Below, piece by piece: positions 15,784 to 27,282 of a stretch of 64,000 nucleotides of DNA. The DNA is from Methylobacterium marchantiae (GTDB lineage: Bacteria > Pseudomonadota > Alphaproteobacteria > Rhizobiales > Beijerinckiaceae): assembly GCF_022179405.1 (NCBI RefSeq), contig NZ_BPQT01000029.1:62001-126000 (forward strand), given 5' to 3'. A program made the position numbers and the translations under genes. Position 1 is the first letter of the stretch, and the number at the start of each line of letters is the position of its first letter. Below the pieces are notes generated by a model that saw only the letters and a program-made list of their open reading frames with translations, searched no databases and was not told the origin of the DNA.

Positions 15784-17670
15784 ATGGCGGGACGGATCGA
15801 GGATTACGCGCTGGTCGGCGATGGCCGCACCGCTGCGCTCATCGGGCGGAACGGCAGTATCGACTGGCTGTGCTGGCCCCGCTTCGATTCCGCCGCCTGT
15901 TTCGCCTCCCTGCTCGGCACCGAGGATCACGGGTTCTGGAAACTGTCCCCGGCGGAGGCCGACGCCACGGTCTCGCGCCGCTACCGCGAAGGCAGCCTCG
16001 TTCTCGAGACGTGCTACGTGACGTCGGGCGGCGAGGCGAAGGTCATCGACTACATGCCGGCCAATGACGGTTCGCACATGGTGCGCATCGTCGAAGGCCT
16101 CTCCGGCTCGGTCGACATGCGCATGGTGCTGGCGGTGCGCTTCGATTACGGGCTCGCGGTGCCCTGGGTCTCGCACAACGAACTCGGCGACCTGCGCGCG
16201 ATTTCCGGGCCTCACAAGGTGGTGCTGCGCACCCGCGCGCCCCTCGAGGGAATCGGCCAGAGCACGGTCTCGGAATTCACCGTGGCCGAGGGCGAGAGCA
16301 TGGCCTTCAGCCTCAGCTACGGCCCTTCCCACGAGGACGACCCACCGCCGATCCAGCCACGCAAGGTGCTGTTCGAGACCGACCGCTATTGGCGCGACTG
16401 GTCGAGCCGCTGCGCCTCCGGCACGCCCTGGGACGCGATCCTCAAGCGCTCGCTGCTGACGCTCAAGGCCCTGATCTACCAGCCCACCGGCGGGATCGTG
16501 GCCGCGCCCACCACATCGCTGCCGGAAGAGCTCGGCGGGGTGCGCAACTGGGACTACCGCTTCTGCTGGCTGCGCGATTCCACCTTCACCCTCATCGCGC
16601 TGATGGATGGCGGCTTCCTCGACGAGGCGCGGGCGTGGCGCGACTGGCTGGTCCGCGCGGTGGCCGGCAACCCGGAACAGGCCCACATCCTCTACGGCAT
16701 CGCCGGGGAGCGGTTGCTGCCCGAGATCGAGCTCGACTGGCTGCCCGGCTACGAGGGTTCTAAGCCGGTGCGCATCGGCAACGCCGCGGTCGACCAGTTC
16801 CAGCTCGACGTCTACGGCGAGATCTTCGACGCGCTCTACCAGGCCCGCCAGCGCGGGCTGCTCGGCGATGCCGATGGCTGGCGCGTCGGCCTCGCGTTGC
16901 TGGAGCATCTGGAGAAGGTCTGGAGCGAGCCCGACGAGGGCATTTGGGAAGTGCGCGGCGGGCGCCGCCACTTCGTCCATTCGAAGGTCATGGCCTGGGT
17001 CGCCTTCGACCGCGCCATCCGCTCCTTCGAGATGGGCGACGGGCCGCCGGCGCCGGTCGATCGCTGGCGTGCGATCCGCGACCACATCCACGAGGAGGTC
17101 TGCGAGAAGGGCTTCAACACGGAGCTGAACAGCTTCGTCCAGTATTACGGCGCCAAGACCCTCGACGCGAGCCTGCTCCTCATCGCCCATATGGGCTTCC
17201 TGCCCCAGGACGATCCCCGCGTCGTCGGCACGGTGGAGGCCATCGGCAAGCACCTGACGCGCGACGGATTCGTGCTGCGCTACGACACCGAGGATGACAA
17301 TACCGATGGTCTGCCCGGCGGCGAAGGGGCTTTCCTGCCGTGCAGCTTCTGGTACGCCGACAATCTGATCGGCCTCGGCCGGTGCGACGAGGCTCGCGAG
17401 CTGATCGAGCGCCTGATCGGGATCTGCAACGATCTCGGACTCGTGGCCGAGGAATACGACGTGGAAGCCAAGCGACTGGTCGGCAATTTCCCTCAGGCGT
17501 TCAGCCACGTCACGCTGGTGAACACGATCCTGAATTACAGCCGCGCCAACGGACCGGCGCGGGAGCGCAGCGAGAAATCCGCGCTCGCCCGGGCCACCTC
17601 CCCCAGCCGGGCGAGTTCTTATGGCCAGGGCGGCGCAGACCTACAGGACGCGGCGGCGCAGCACAGCTGA
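15784..17670 (+). CDS. Glycoside hydrolase family 15 protein (glucoamylase/trehalase type)
   Basis: This is a 628-residue (alpha/alpha)6-barrel enzyme of the GH15 family. The N-terminal beta domain begins EDYALVGDGRTAALIGRNGSIDWL with CWPRFDS after it, and the catalytic-domain signature NWDYRFCWLRDSTFTL is near residue 255. Cytoplasmic bacterial members include glucoamylases and trehalases; the substrate cannot be chosen from sequence alone. No signal peptide is seen. The start at 15784 follows a GAGG at 15773-15776; in-frame ATGs at 15778 and 15754 are alternatives. It is upstream of tkt, 36 bp away, and may be co-transcribed. Confidence 0.88.
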   Translation: MAGRIEDYALVGDGRTAALIGRNGSIDWLCWPRFDSAACFASLLGTEDHGFWKLSPAEADATVSRRYREGSLVLETCYVTSGGEAKVIDYMPANDGSHMVRIVEGLSGSVDMRMVLAVRFDYGLAVPWVSHNELGDLRAISGPHKVVLRTRAPLEGIGQSTVSEFTVAEGESMAFSLSYGPSHEDDPPPIQPRKVLFETDRYWRDWSSRCASGTPWDAILKRSLLTLKALIYQPTGGIVAAPTTSLPEELGGVRNWDYRFCWLRDSTFTLIALMDGGFLDEARAWRDWLVRAVAGNPEQAHILYGIAGERLLPEIELDWLPGYEGSKPVRIGNAAVDQFQLDVYGEIFDALYQARQRGLLGDADGWRVGLALLEHLEKVWSEPDEGIWEVRGGRRHFVHSKVMAWVAFDRAIRSFEMGDGPPAPVDRWRAIRDHIHEEVCEKGFNTELNSFVQYYGAKTLDASLLLIAHMGFLPQDDPRVVGTVEAIGKHLTRDGFVLRYDTEDDNTDGLPGGEGAFLPCSFWYADNLIGLGRCDEARELIERLIGICNDLGLVAEEYDVEAKRLVGNFPQAFSHVTLVNTILNYSRANGPARERSEKSALARATSPSRASSYGQGGADLQDAAAQHS

Positions 17671-17706
17671 GCGCCGCCGCTTCTCAGACAATAGAAAGAC
17701 GAGACC

Positions 17707-19782
<2,076 letters not shown>

Positions 19783-19831
19783 GGTCCGCGGGTTCCCCGA
19801 AGGGACGAGGTGGTCGGTTCGACCGATCCGC

Positions 19832-19948
19832 CACCTCGTCCCGAGGCGCCGGAGCGCAGAGGAGGCCTCGAAGGAGGCGCACCGTTCGCGCACCGGTTTC
19901 TGGAGGCTTCCTTCGAGGCCCGCTGACGCGGGCACCTCAGGATGAGGT
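19832..19948. repeat. Palindromic intergenic element, copy 2
   Basis: This is a diverged copy of the roughly 119-bp inverted repeat. The left arm is degraded (CACCTCGTCCCGAGG) while the right arm GGCACCTCAGGATGAGGT and the inner GGCCTCGAAGGAGG / CCTTCGAGGCC arms are conserved. Its right end shares a long identical stretch with copy 1. It fills most of the 232-bp gap between tkt and tal-pgi. Confidence 0.83.
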
Positions 19949-20014
19949 CTGGGCTTGGTGAGATGACGCCGCCCGTTCCCGAGCGGCACGACGACCACGA
20001 CGAGGAGTTTTCGC

Positions 20015-22867
20015 ATGAACCCGCTCAAGGCTCTCTTCCCGGAACAGGGCCAGGCCGTGTGGCTCGACTTCGTCGCCCGCGGCTTCATCGCGGACGGGCG
20101 CCTCAAGGCGCTGGTGGATGAGGACGGCCTGCGCGGCGTGACCTCGAACCCGTCGATCTTCGAGAAGGCGATCGGCGATTCGAGCGAGTACGACGCCGCC
20201 CTCAAGGAGGTGATGGATCAGGGCGATGCCCGGGTCATCGATCTCTACGAAGGCTGCGCCATCGCCGACATCCAGGCCGCGGCCGACGTCCTGCGTCCGG
20301 TCTACGAGGCGAGCGACGGCGCCGACGGCTATGTCAGCCTCGAAGTCTCGCCCTACCTCGCCCTCTCCACCGAGGACACCCTCGACGAGGCCCGCCGCCT
20401 GCACGGGACGGTGGAGCGCGACAACCTCATGGTGAAGGTGCCCGCCACCCCGGCCGGCATCCCGGCGATCCGGGCGCTCACCGCGGACGGCATCAGCATC
20501 AACGTCACCCTGCTGTTCGGGCAGGATGCCTACGAGGAGGTGGCGCGCGCCTTCATCGCCGGGCTGGAGGAGTTCGGCGCCAAGGGCGGCGACGTCTCCA
20601 AGGTCGCCAGCGTCGCGAGCTTCTTCATCAGCCGCATCGACGTGGCGGTGGACAAGGCGCTGGACGCCAGGATCGCCGAGGCCAACGATCCCGACGAGAA
20701 GGCGGAGCTGGAAGCCCTCAAGGGCAAGGTCGCCATCGCCAATGCCAAGCTCGCCTATCAGCGCTACAAGCGCATCTTCGCCGAGCCGACATGGCAGGCC
20801 CTCGCGGCGAAGGGCGCCAAGGCGCAGCGCCTGCTCTGGGCCTCCACGGGGACCAAGAACAAGGCCTATTCCGACGTGCTCTATGTCGAGGAACTGATCG
20901 GCCGCGACACCGTCAACACGATGCCGCCGGCCACCATGGATGCGTTCCGCGACCACGGCACGGTCAAGCCCGCCATCGAGGAGAATCTCGGCGACGCCGA
21001 GGCCGTGATGACCCGCCTCGCCAAGGCCGGCATCGACATCGCCGCGGTCGCCGAGCAACTGGTGGACGAGGGCGTCCAGCTCTTCATCGATGCCGCCGAC
21101 AAGCTCCTCGGCGCGGTGGCGGGCAAGCGCGCCGACTTCCTCGGTGCCAAGCTCGATGGCCAGACCCTGATCCTCGGCGATGCCATCGGTGCGGAAGCCA
21201 GGAAGGCCGTGGAATCCTGGCGTGCCTCGGGTTCGATCCGCCGGCTCTGGGCGCATGACAAGACCGTCTGGTCGAATGCCGACGAGGATCAATGGCTCGG
21301 CTGGCTCCGCATCGTCGAGGACGAACTCGCCCACGTCTCCGAGTACCAGGCCTTCGCCGAGGATGTCCGCCAGACCGGGTTCTCCGACGTGGTCGTGCTC
21401 GGCATGGGCGGGTCGAGCCTCGGCCCGGAAGTGCTGGCCGAGACCTACGGCACCCGCGAGGGCTTCCCGAAGCTGCGCATCCTCGATTCCACCGATCCCG
21501 ATCAGGTCCGCGCCACCGAGAATGCGGTGAACCTCGAGACGACCCTGTTCATCGTCGCCTCCAAATCCGGCTCGACCCTGGAGCCGAACGTGTTCCGCGA
21601 CTACTTCCTCGGCCGGATGAAGGCCGTGGTCGGCGAGCGGGCCGGCGCGCATTTCGTCGCCGTCACCGATCCCGGTTCGGCCATGGAGGCCGCGGCCAAG
21701 GCCGACGATTTCCGCAAGATCTTCTACGGCGTGAAGCAGATCGGCGGGCGTTACTCGGTGCTCTCCGCCTTCGGTCTGGTTCCGGCGGCGGCCTCCGGCA
21801 TCGACGTGAAGCAATTCCTCGATACGGCGCGGACCATGGTCCGCTCCTGCGGCCCGGCCGTGCCGCCGGCCCAGAATCCCGGCGTGCTGCTCGGCACGGC
21901 CATGGCGGCCGCCGCCCTCCATGACGGGCGCGACAAGGTGACGTTCATCGCCTCGCCCGGCATCGACACGTTCGGTGCCTGGGCCGAGCAACTCATCGCC
22001 GAATCCACCGGCAAGGACGGCAAGGGTCTCATCCCCATCGACGGGGAGCCGGTGGACGTGCCGGCGGTCTACGGTCGGGACCGGTTCTTCGTCTACCTGC
22101 GCCTCGACAGCCGGGCCGATGCCCGCCAGGACGAGGCGGTGCGCAACCTCGAACGCGAGGGGCATCCGGTCGCCCACATCACCCTCGCCAACGAAGAACA
22201 GCTGCCGCAGGAATTCTTCCGCTTCGAGATGGCCACCGCGGTGGCCGGCGCGCTGCTCGGGATCAATCCGTTCGACCAGCCCGACGTGGAAGCGAGCAAG
22301 ATCGAGACGAAGAAGCTGTTCGACGCCGCCGAGAAGAGCGGCGCGCTGCCCTCCGAGACGCCGCTCGTCGAAGACGAGACCATCGCCCTCTACGCCGACG
22401 CGGCCAATGCCGAGGCGTTGCCGCGGACCGCCGAGGGGTTCGAGGCGGCGCTCAAGGCCCATCTCGGGCGGATCAAGGACGGCGACTACGCGGCGTTGCT
22501 GGCCTACGTCGCCCGCAACGAGGCGCATCACGCCATCCTGCAGGAGGCGCGCATCGCTCTTCGCGACAAGCGCAAGGTCGCGACCTGCCTCGAATTCGGA
22601 CCGCGCTTCCTCCATTCCACGGGGCAGGCCTACAAGGGCGGGCCGGATACGGGCGTGTTCCTGCAGATCACCGCCGATCCGTCGGAGGATCTCGCGATCC
22701 CCGGTCGTGCTCTCGGTTTCGGCACGGTGGTGGCGGCCCAGGCGCGCGGCGACTTCGCGGTCCTGGCCGAGCGCGGCCGCCGGGCCCTGCGCGTCCACAT
22801 CAAGGGCGGCGACGTGGAAGCGGGGCTGAAGCGCATCGCCGCTGCGATCAAGGCGGCTTTAGGGTGA
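20015..22867 (+). CDS. Bifunctional transaldolase / glucose-6-phosphate isomerase
   Basis: This 950-residue fusion has a transaldolase (TalB/MipB type) in residues 1 to about 365 and a phosphoglucose isomerase from about 390 to the end. The transaldolase part shows RGVTSNPSIFEKAI, the Schiff-base Lys in DNLMVKVPATPAG and the SFFISRIDV strand. The isomerase part shows VVVLGMGGSSLGPEVL, SKSGSTLEPN and GGRYSVLSAFGLV. Such fusions exist in several bacteria and channel between sedoheptulose/erythrose chemistry and glucose-6-phosphate. The neighbours tkt, gnd and pgl confirm the pathway. No linker frameshift; the frame is continuous. Confidence 0.95.
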   Translation: MNPLKALFPEQGQAVWLDFVARGFIADGRLKALVDEDGLRGVTSNPSIFEKAIGDSSEYDAALKEVMDQGDARVIDLYEGCAIADIQAAADVLRPVYEASDGADGYVSLEVSPYLALSTEDTLDEARRLHGTVERDNLMVKVPATPAGIPAIRALTADGISINVTLLFGQDAYEEVARAFIAGLEEFGAKGGDVSKVASVASFFISRIDVAVDKALDARIAEANDPDEKAELEALKGKVAIANAKLAYQRYKRIFAEPTWQALAAKGAKAQRLLWASTGTKNKAYSDVLYVEELIGRDTVNTMPPATMDAFRDHGTVKPAIEENLGDAEAVMTRLAKAGIDIAAVAEQLVDEGVQLFIDAADKLLGAVAGKRADFLGAKLDGQTLILGDAIGAEARKAVESWRASGSIRRLWAHDKTVWSNADEDQWLGWLRIVEDELAHVSEYQAFAEDVRQTGFSDVVVLGMGGSSLGPEVLAETYGTREGFPKLRILDSTDPDQVRATENAVNLETTLFIVASKSGSTLEPNVFRDYFLGRMKAVVGERAGAHFVAVTDPGSAMEAAAKADDFRKIFYGVKQIGGRYSVLSAFGLVPAAASGIDVKQFLDTARTMVRSCGPAVPPAQNPGVLLGTAMAAAALHDGRDKVTFIASPGIDTFGAWAEQLIAESTGKDGKGLIPIDGEPVDVPAVYGRDRFFVYLRLDSRADARQDEAVRNLEREGHPVAHITLANEEQLPQEFFRFEMATAVAGALLGINPFDQPDVEASKIETKKLFDAAEKSGALPSETPLVEDETIALYADAANAEALPRTAEGFEAALKAHLGRIKDGDYAALLAYVARNEAHHAILQEARIALRDKRKVATCLEFGPRFLHSTGQAYKGGPDTGVFLQITADPSEDLAIPGRALGFGTVVAAQARGDFAVLAERGRRALRVHIKGGDVEAGLKRIAAAIKAALG

Positions 22868-22874
22868 GAAGGGC

Positions 22875-22903
22875 GGGATGATCCGGCATAGCCGGATCAT
22901 CCC
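22875..22903 (+). terminator. Perfect 13-bp hairpin after tal-pgi
   Basis: GGGATGATCCGGC and its exact complement flank a three-base ATA loop, starting 8 bp after the stop codon. There is no T-run behind it, so it may act as a 3'-end stabiliser or weak terminator rather than a classic intrinsic terminator. It directly abuts palindromic element copy 3. Confidence 0.5.
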
Positions 22904-22910
22904 ATTCCGC

Positions 22911-23029
22911 CACCTCATCCTGAGGTGCCCGCCCTCGGCGGGCCTCGAAGGAGGGCTCCAGGGATCTCGGCGCGAAATGGAGGGCTCCTTCGAGGCCTCC
23001 GCTGCGCTACGGCGCCTCAGGATGAGGTG
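22911..23029. repeat. Palindromic intergenic element, copy 3
   Basis: This is a third copy of the inverted repeat, with intact outer arms (CACCTCATCCTGAGGTGCC and CGCCTCAGGATGAGGTG) and inner arms GGCCTCGAAGGAGGG / CTCCTTCGAGGCC. The centre differs from the other copies, as expected for paired arms under structural constraint with a free loop. It lies between tal-pgi and gnd. Confidence 0.85.
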
Positions 23030-23104
23030 GATTGGTCGGACACTTGGTTTGGCGTGCGTGGCGAGCCTCCTCGCCGATGGCGCCCCCCTTAAGGGAGATC
23101 CCCA

Positions 23105-24079
23105 ATGCAACTCGGCATGATCGGCCTCGGACGGATGGGCGGCAACATCGTCCGCCGGCTCCTGCGGGACGGCCATACGGCGGTGGTGTTCGACCAGAAC
23201 CCGGACGCCGTGGCCTCCCTCGTCGCCGAGGGCGCGGTGGGGGCGGCGAGCCTCGAAGAGTTCGTCTCCAAGCTCGACGTGCCGCGTGCGGCCTGGGTGA
23301 TGCTGCCGGCGGGGGCGATCACCGAGGCGACGGTGGCGAAGCTCGGCGACCTGATGGCCTCCGACGACGTCATCATCGACGGCGGCAATTCCTTCTACAA
23401 GGACGACATCCGGCGCGCTGCCGAACTGAAGCCGAAGGGCATCCATTACGTCGATGTCGGCACGTCCGGCGGCGTCTGGGGTCTGGAGCGCGGCTATTGC
23501 ATGATGATCGGCGGCGACACCGACGCCCTCGACCGCCTCGACCCGATCTTCAAGACCCTGGCGCCGGGCATCGGCACGATCCCCAGGACGCCGGGCCGCG
23601 ACGGTCGCGATGCGCGCGCCGAGGAAGGCTATATCCATGCCGGGCCGAGCGGCGCGGGCCATTTCGTCAAGATGGTCCATAACGGCATCGAGTACGGCCT
23701 GATGCAGGCCTATGCCGAGGGGTTCGACATCCTGAAACACGCCAATTCGAAGGACCTGCCCGAGGGGCAGCGCTTCGACCTCAATATCGGCGACATCGCC
23801 GAGGTCTGGCGGCGGGGCAGCGTGGTCTCGTCCTGGCTCCTCGACCTCACGGCGGGAGCGCTGGCGGGCGACGAGAACCTCACCGACTTCTCCGGCTTCG
23901 TCGCCGATTCCGGAGAGGGGCGCTGGACGCTCAATGCGGCCATCGAGGAATCCGTGCCGGCCAACGTCCTCTCGGCCGCCCTCTACGCCCGCTTTCGCTC
24001 GCGGGAGGATGCCTCCTACGCGGACAAGCTGCTCTCGGCCATGCGCAAGGGGTTCGGCGGGCACGTCGAGCCGAAATAG
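23105..24079 (+). CDS. gnd: 6-phosphogluconate dehydrogenase, decarboxylating (short form)
   Basis: This oxidises 6-phosphogluconate to ribulose-5-phosphate and CO2. The N-terminal NAD(P) loop is [16 protein letters not shown] and the catalytic/substrate stretch is [19 protein letters not shown] with the Lys and His-Asn of the family. At 324 residues it belongs to the short YqeC/GndA-like class that lacks the long C-terminal extension of the E. coli enzyme and often prefers NAD. It is followed by pgl after 14 bp. Confidence 0.93.
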   Translation: MQLGMIGLGRMGGNIVRRLLRDGHTAVVFDQNPDAVASLVAEGAVGAASLEEFVSKLDVPRAAWVMLPAGAITEATVAKLGDLMASDDVIIDGGNSFYKDDIRRAAELKPKGIHYVDVGTSGGVWGLERGYCMMIGGDTDALDRLDPIFKTLAPGIGTIPRTPGRDGRDARAEEGYIHAGPSGAGHFVKMVHNGIEYGLMQAYAEGFDILKHANSKDLPEGQRFDLNIGDIAEVWRRGSVVSSWLLDLTAGALAGDENLTDFSGFVADSGEGRWTLNAAIEESVPANVLSAALYARFRSREDASYADKLLSAMRKGFGGHVEPK

Positions 24080-24093
24080 CCGGGAGACGCGCC

Positions 24094-24825
24094 ATGATCC
24101 CGCTGCCCAACAACGCCGAGATCTTCCCCGACGCGGACAGCGTCGCCCGCGCCGCGGCCGACCGGCTGGTCGCGCTCTGCGCCGAGAGCCGGCAGGAGCG
24201 CATCGCAATCTGCCTGTCGGGCGGCTCGACCCCGAAGCGGCTCTACGCGCTGCTGGCCGGGCCGGATTACGTCGGCGCCCTCCCCTGGGAGCGCCTGCAC
24301 TGGTTCTTCGGCGACGATCGGTTCGTGCCCTGGACGGATGAGGCGAGCAACGTGCACATGGCCCGGACGGCGTTCGGCGACGCGCCGATCCCCGAGGGCC
24401 ATCTGCATGGCATTCCCACCGACGGGACGCCGGAATCGGCGGCCTCCGCCTATGCCGAGACCCTGCGCGGCTTCTACGGCGCCGACGACCTCGATCCCGC
24501 CCGCCCGCTCTTCGACCTCGTCCTCCTCGGCCTCGGCGAGGACGGGCACACCGCCTCGCTATTCCCCGGAAAGCCGGCCGTGGACGAGCGCGAGGCCTGG
24601 GTCGTCGCCGTGCCCGAGGCCGGGCTCACGCCATTCGTGCCGCGCGTCACCCTCACCTTCCCGGCGCTCGCCTCGGCGCGTCAGCTCCTCGTGCTGGTGA
24701 CGGGGGCGGGCAAGCGCGAGCCTCTCACCCGACTCGCGGAGGGCGAGGACCTGCCCGCGCGCCACATCTCGAGTGTCGGCACCCTGACGTGGCTGCTCGA
24801 CCGCGCGGCGGCGGATCTCGGCTGA
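24094..24825 (+). CDS. pgl: 6-phosphogluconolactonase
   Basis: This 243-residue DevB/NagB-fold enzyme hydrolyses 6-phosphogluconolactone, the step before Gnd. Motifs seen are CLSGGSTPKRLYALL near residue 45, HWFFGDDRFVPW, and LGLGEDGHTASLFPG near residue 150. It is the last gene of the pentose-phosphate run. Glucose-6-phosphate dehydrogenase (zwf) is not in the window. Confidence 0.93.
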   Translation: MIPLPNNAEIFPDADSVARAAADRLVALCAESRQERIAICLSGGSTPKRLYALLAGPDYVGALPWERLHWFFGDDRFVPWTDEASNVHMARTAFGDAPIPEGHLHGIPTDGTPESAASAYAETLRGFYGADDLDPARPLFDLVLLGLGEDGHTASLFPGKPAVDEREAWVVAVPEAGLTPFVPRVTLTFPALASARQLLVLVTGAGKREPLTRLAEGEDLPARHISSVGTLTWLLDRAAADLG

Positions 24826-24886
24826 GACCGAGGATCGGCGGTCCGTCACTGTCCTGGCCCCTTGGCATCGTCGCATGCGGAGCCTA

Positions 24887-24900
24887 CGTTACATGTAACG
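24887..24900. promoter_or_regulatory. 14-bp palindromic operator candidate for the toxin-antitoxin pair
   Basis: CGTTACATGTAACG is a perfect palindrome ending 19 bp before the antitoxin ATG. Antitoxins of MazE type usually repress their own operon by binding palindromes at the promoter, so this is a likely autoregulatory site. The function is inferred. Confidence 0.6.
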
Positions 24901-24919
24901 CTTTGGGAAAGGTCTCGTC

Positions 24920-25144
24920 ATGTCGGCATCTGTCGGCCAACGCGTCAGCAAGCGTCGTGATGCGCTCCGGGCGGCCGGCCTGCGGCCCATCCAGATTTGG
25001 GTGCCCGATACCCGAAGGGCGGGCTTTGCCGAAGAATGCGGGCGACAGGCTCGGGTCGTGGCGGCGACGGATGCGGCCGATCGGGAACTGGATGCCTTCA
25101 TGGAGGCGGCGCTCCTCGATATGCTCCCTGAACGCGAGGCATGA
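24920..25144 (+). CDS. MazE-family antitoxin (DUF3018 type)
   Basis: This is a 74-residue protein with the DUF3018-type pattern: RVSKRRDALRAAGLRPIQIWVPDTRR followed by a helical acidic C-terminus ending in LPEREA. Members of this group pair with PemK/MazF toxins as the neutralising partner and DNA-binding autorepressor. The stop overlaps the toxin start as ATGA, the classic antitoxin-first arrangement. Confidence 0.87.
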   Translation: MSASVGQRVSKRRDALRAAGLRPIQIWVPDTRRAGFAEECGRQARVVAATDAADRELDAFMEAALLDMLPEREA

Positions 25145-25464
25145 AGCGGGGCGATCTCGTCACCATCGCCATGCCCGGCGATTTCGGTAAACCTCGTCCA
25201 GCGCTCATCATCCAATCTGACGCGTTCGTCGAGACCGGCACGGTCACGGTGCTGCTGATATCCGGCACGCTGGCCGAGGCCCCCCTGATCCGCACGACCA
25301 TCGAGCCGACCGAGGCCAATGGCTTGAAGAAGCGGTCACAGGTCATGGTGGACAAGGCCATGTCGGTGAAGCGTGAGACGATCGGAGCACGGATCGGGCA
25401 TCTCGATGCCGAGACGATGCTGGCGGTAACGCGGGCGCTGGCCGTGTTCTTCGCCATTGCCTGA
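25141..25464 (+). CDS. MazF/PemK-family endoribonuclease toxin
   Basis: This is a 107-residue MazF-fold toxin. MKRGDLVTIAMPGDFGKPRPALIIQSD is the signature N-terminus (RGDLV...GD.GKPRPALI), and KKRSQVMVDKAMSVKRETIG contains the conserved strand near the active site. MazF toxins cut mRNA (or other RNA) at short sequences; the target cannot be predicted. Its coupled start follows the antitoxin. It faces speG convergently, 60 bp away. Confidence 0.88.
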   Translation: MKRGDLVTIAMPGDFGKPRPALIIQSDAFVETGTVTVLLISGTLAEAPLIRTTIEPTEANGLKKRSQVMVDKAMSVKRETIGARIGHLDAETMLAVTRALAVFFAIA

Positions 25465-25524
25465 GCGCGGATCGCCGCTGAGGCGATCGCACGAGGCCGA
25501 TGAGAGACCTTTCGGGATCTGCGC

Positions 25525-26109
25525 CTACGACTTCAGCACCGGCTCGGAGATATCGCCGCTGCCGCGCCGTGCGAGGTAGGCGGGCTGGAACAGGCACATG
25601 CGCACCGCGTCGCGGTACTTGCCGTTGACGAAGAATTCGTCCTTCAGGATGCCCTCGGGCTCGAAGCCGCAGCGTTCGTAGATGCGTACGGCGCGGGCAT
25701 TGTCCTTGTCCACGTGCAGGTAGAGCTTGTGGATGTTGAGGACGCTGAAGGCGTAGTCCATGGCGATGCGGGTGGCGCGCGGGGCGTAGCCCTGGCCCTG
25801 AAACGCCGGGTGGATCGCGATCTGGAATTCGCAGCGCCGGTGGAGGTGGTTGATCTCCACGAGCTCCACGAGTCCGGCCGGCTTGCCCTCGGCATTGGCG
25901 ATGATGAAGCGCCGTTCGGTCTGGTTGTGGATGTTGCGCTCGTAGAGCTGCGCCAGTTCGGCGAAGGACTCGTAGGCCTCCTCGAACCAGTAGCGCATGA
26001 TGCTGTCGTTGTTGTTGAGCTGATGCACGAACATCAGGTCTTCGCGCTCCAGCGGCCGGAGCTTCACCGGACCGTCGGCGGCGATGGTGCGGGGAACGAA
26101 GGCTGTCAT
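25525..26109 (-). CDS. speG: Spermidine N1-acetyltransferase (SpeG-like GNAT)
   Basis: This 194-residue GNAT enzyme is close to E. coli SpeG along its length: [53 protein letters not shown] and [14 protein letters not shown]. It acetylates spermidine or spermine with acetyl-CoA to detoxify excess polyamines; the acetyl-CoA loop is [13 protein letters not shown]. The start at 26109 overlaps the argE stop as ATGA; an ATG four codons upstream (26121) is possible but less well placed. Pairing with argE links it to the arginine/ornithine branch. Confidence 0.88.
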   Translation of the reverse strand: MTAFVPRTIAADGPVKLRPLEREDLMFVHQLNNNDSIMRYWFEEAYESFAELAQLYERNIHNQTERRFIIANAEGKPAGLVELVEINHLHRRCEFQIAIHPAFQGQGYAPRATRIAMDYAFSVLNIHKLYLHVDKDNARAVRIYERCGFEPEGILKDEFFVNGKYRDAVRMCLFQPAYLARRGSGDISEPVLKS

Positions 26110-27278
26110 GGGTTCGCGCATTCCGCGATGAGACGGCGCATGAACGCCTCGCCGGCCTCCAGCGCCGCGAGGGTGATGTACTCGTCGGGCTGGTGGGCCT
26201 GGTCGATGGAGCCGGGTCCGCAGACCACGGTGGGAATGCCCGCGACCTGGAACCGCCCGGCCTCGGTGGCATAGGGGACCGAGATGGTGTGGTTGCGCCC
26301 GGCCACCCGCAGGGTCAGGCGCTCGGCCTCGGAACCCGGCTCGGGGGCGAGGCCCGGCACCGCCACCTCCTCGATCGTCTCGATCCGTCCGTAATCGCCG
26401 TAGCGGTTGAGGCGCTCGGTCAGCACCGTCTCGACCTTGGCCGCGAACAAAGCCGGGATCTCGGCCATGTCGAGATCGGGCAGGCCGCGGAACTCCCAGT
26501 GGAAGGTGCAGATCTTGGGCAGGATGTTGCGCGCCGTACCGCCGGAGATCGTGCCCACATGCACGGTGGTGGCGGGCGGGTCGAACCGCCCGGAGGCGTC
26601 GCCCCGCTCGATCATCGCATCGGCGATGCGGTTGAGTTCGGAGACGAGGTCGGCCGCCGCCATCACCGCGTTGGCGCCGAGCATGGGTTTGGCCGAATGC
26701 GCCTCGTGGCCGTGGACGGTGGTAAAATAGGTGACGATGCTCTTATGCGCGTCGGCGACTTCGAGGTCGGTGGGCTCGCCGACGATCACCGCGCCGGGTC
26801 GCGGAAGGTCGGCCCCGAACCGGGCGATGGTGTCGGCGACGCCCAGACAGGTGGTCTCCTCGTCGTAGGAGAGCAGGATGTGGATCGGCCGTTTGAGGTC
26901 GGCGGCGAGCATGTCCGGCACCGCCGCCAGCGCCAGGGCGCAGAAGCCTTTCATGTCGACGGAGCCGCGCCCGTAGGCGCGCCCATCCGCGATGCGCAGG
27001 GTGAAGGGGTCGCCGGTCCAGGCTTGGCCCGTCACCGGCACAACGTCGGTATGGCCGGAGAGGACGACGCCGCCATCCGCCATCGGGCCGATCGTGGCGA
27101 AGATCGCCGCCTTGTCGCCCTCCGCGTTGGGGATGCGGATGTAGGAGACGCCCCAGCCGTCGAGATAGGCGCAGACGCTGTCGATCAGCGCGAGATTGGA
27201 GCGCGAACTCTCCGTGTCGAAGGCGACGAGGCGCGCCAGCAGGTCGAGCGCGGTCAGCCGTTCTCCGCCGCGCGACAT
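26106..27278 (-). CDS. argE: Acetylornithine deacetylase
   Basis: This 390-residue M20 metallopeptidase-family enzyme removes acetyl from N-acetylornithine. Metal and catalytic motifs are [23 protein letters not shown] and [11 protein letters not shown] (base Glu), with [14 protein letters not shown] and GHEAHSAKP of the dimerisation domain. The C-terminal metal His lies in [11 protein letters not shown]. ArgE rather than DapE is preferred because of residue patterns and because argD and argF are nearby. It starts 4 bp after the apaG stop, forming the apaG-argE-speG unit. Confidence 0.9.
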   Translation of the reverse strand: MSRGGERLTALDLLARLVAFDTESSRSNLALIDSVCAYLDGWGVSYIRIPNAEGDKAAIFATIGPMADGGVVLSGHTDVVPVTGQAWTGDPFTLRIADGRAYGRGSVDMKGFCALALAAVPDMLAADLKRPIHILLSYDEETTCLGVADTIARFGADLPRPGAVIVGEPTDLEVADAHKSIVTYFTTVHGHEAHSAKPMLGANAVMAAADLVSELNRIADAMIERGDASGRFDPPATTVHVGTISGGTARNILPKICTFHWEFRGLPDLDMAEIPALFAAKVETVLTERLNRYGDYGRIETIEEVAVPGLAPEPGSEAERLTLRVAGRNHTISVPYATEAGRFQVAGIPTVVCGPGSIDQAHQPDEYITLAALEAGEAFMRRLIAECANP

Positions 27279-27282
27279 CGGC

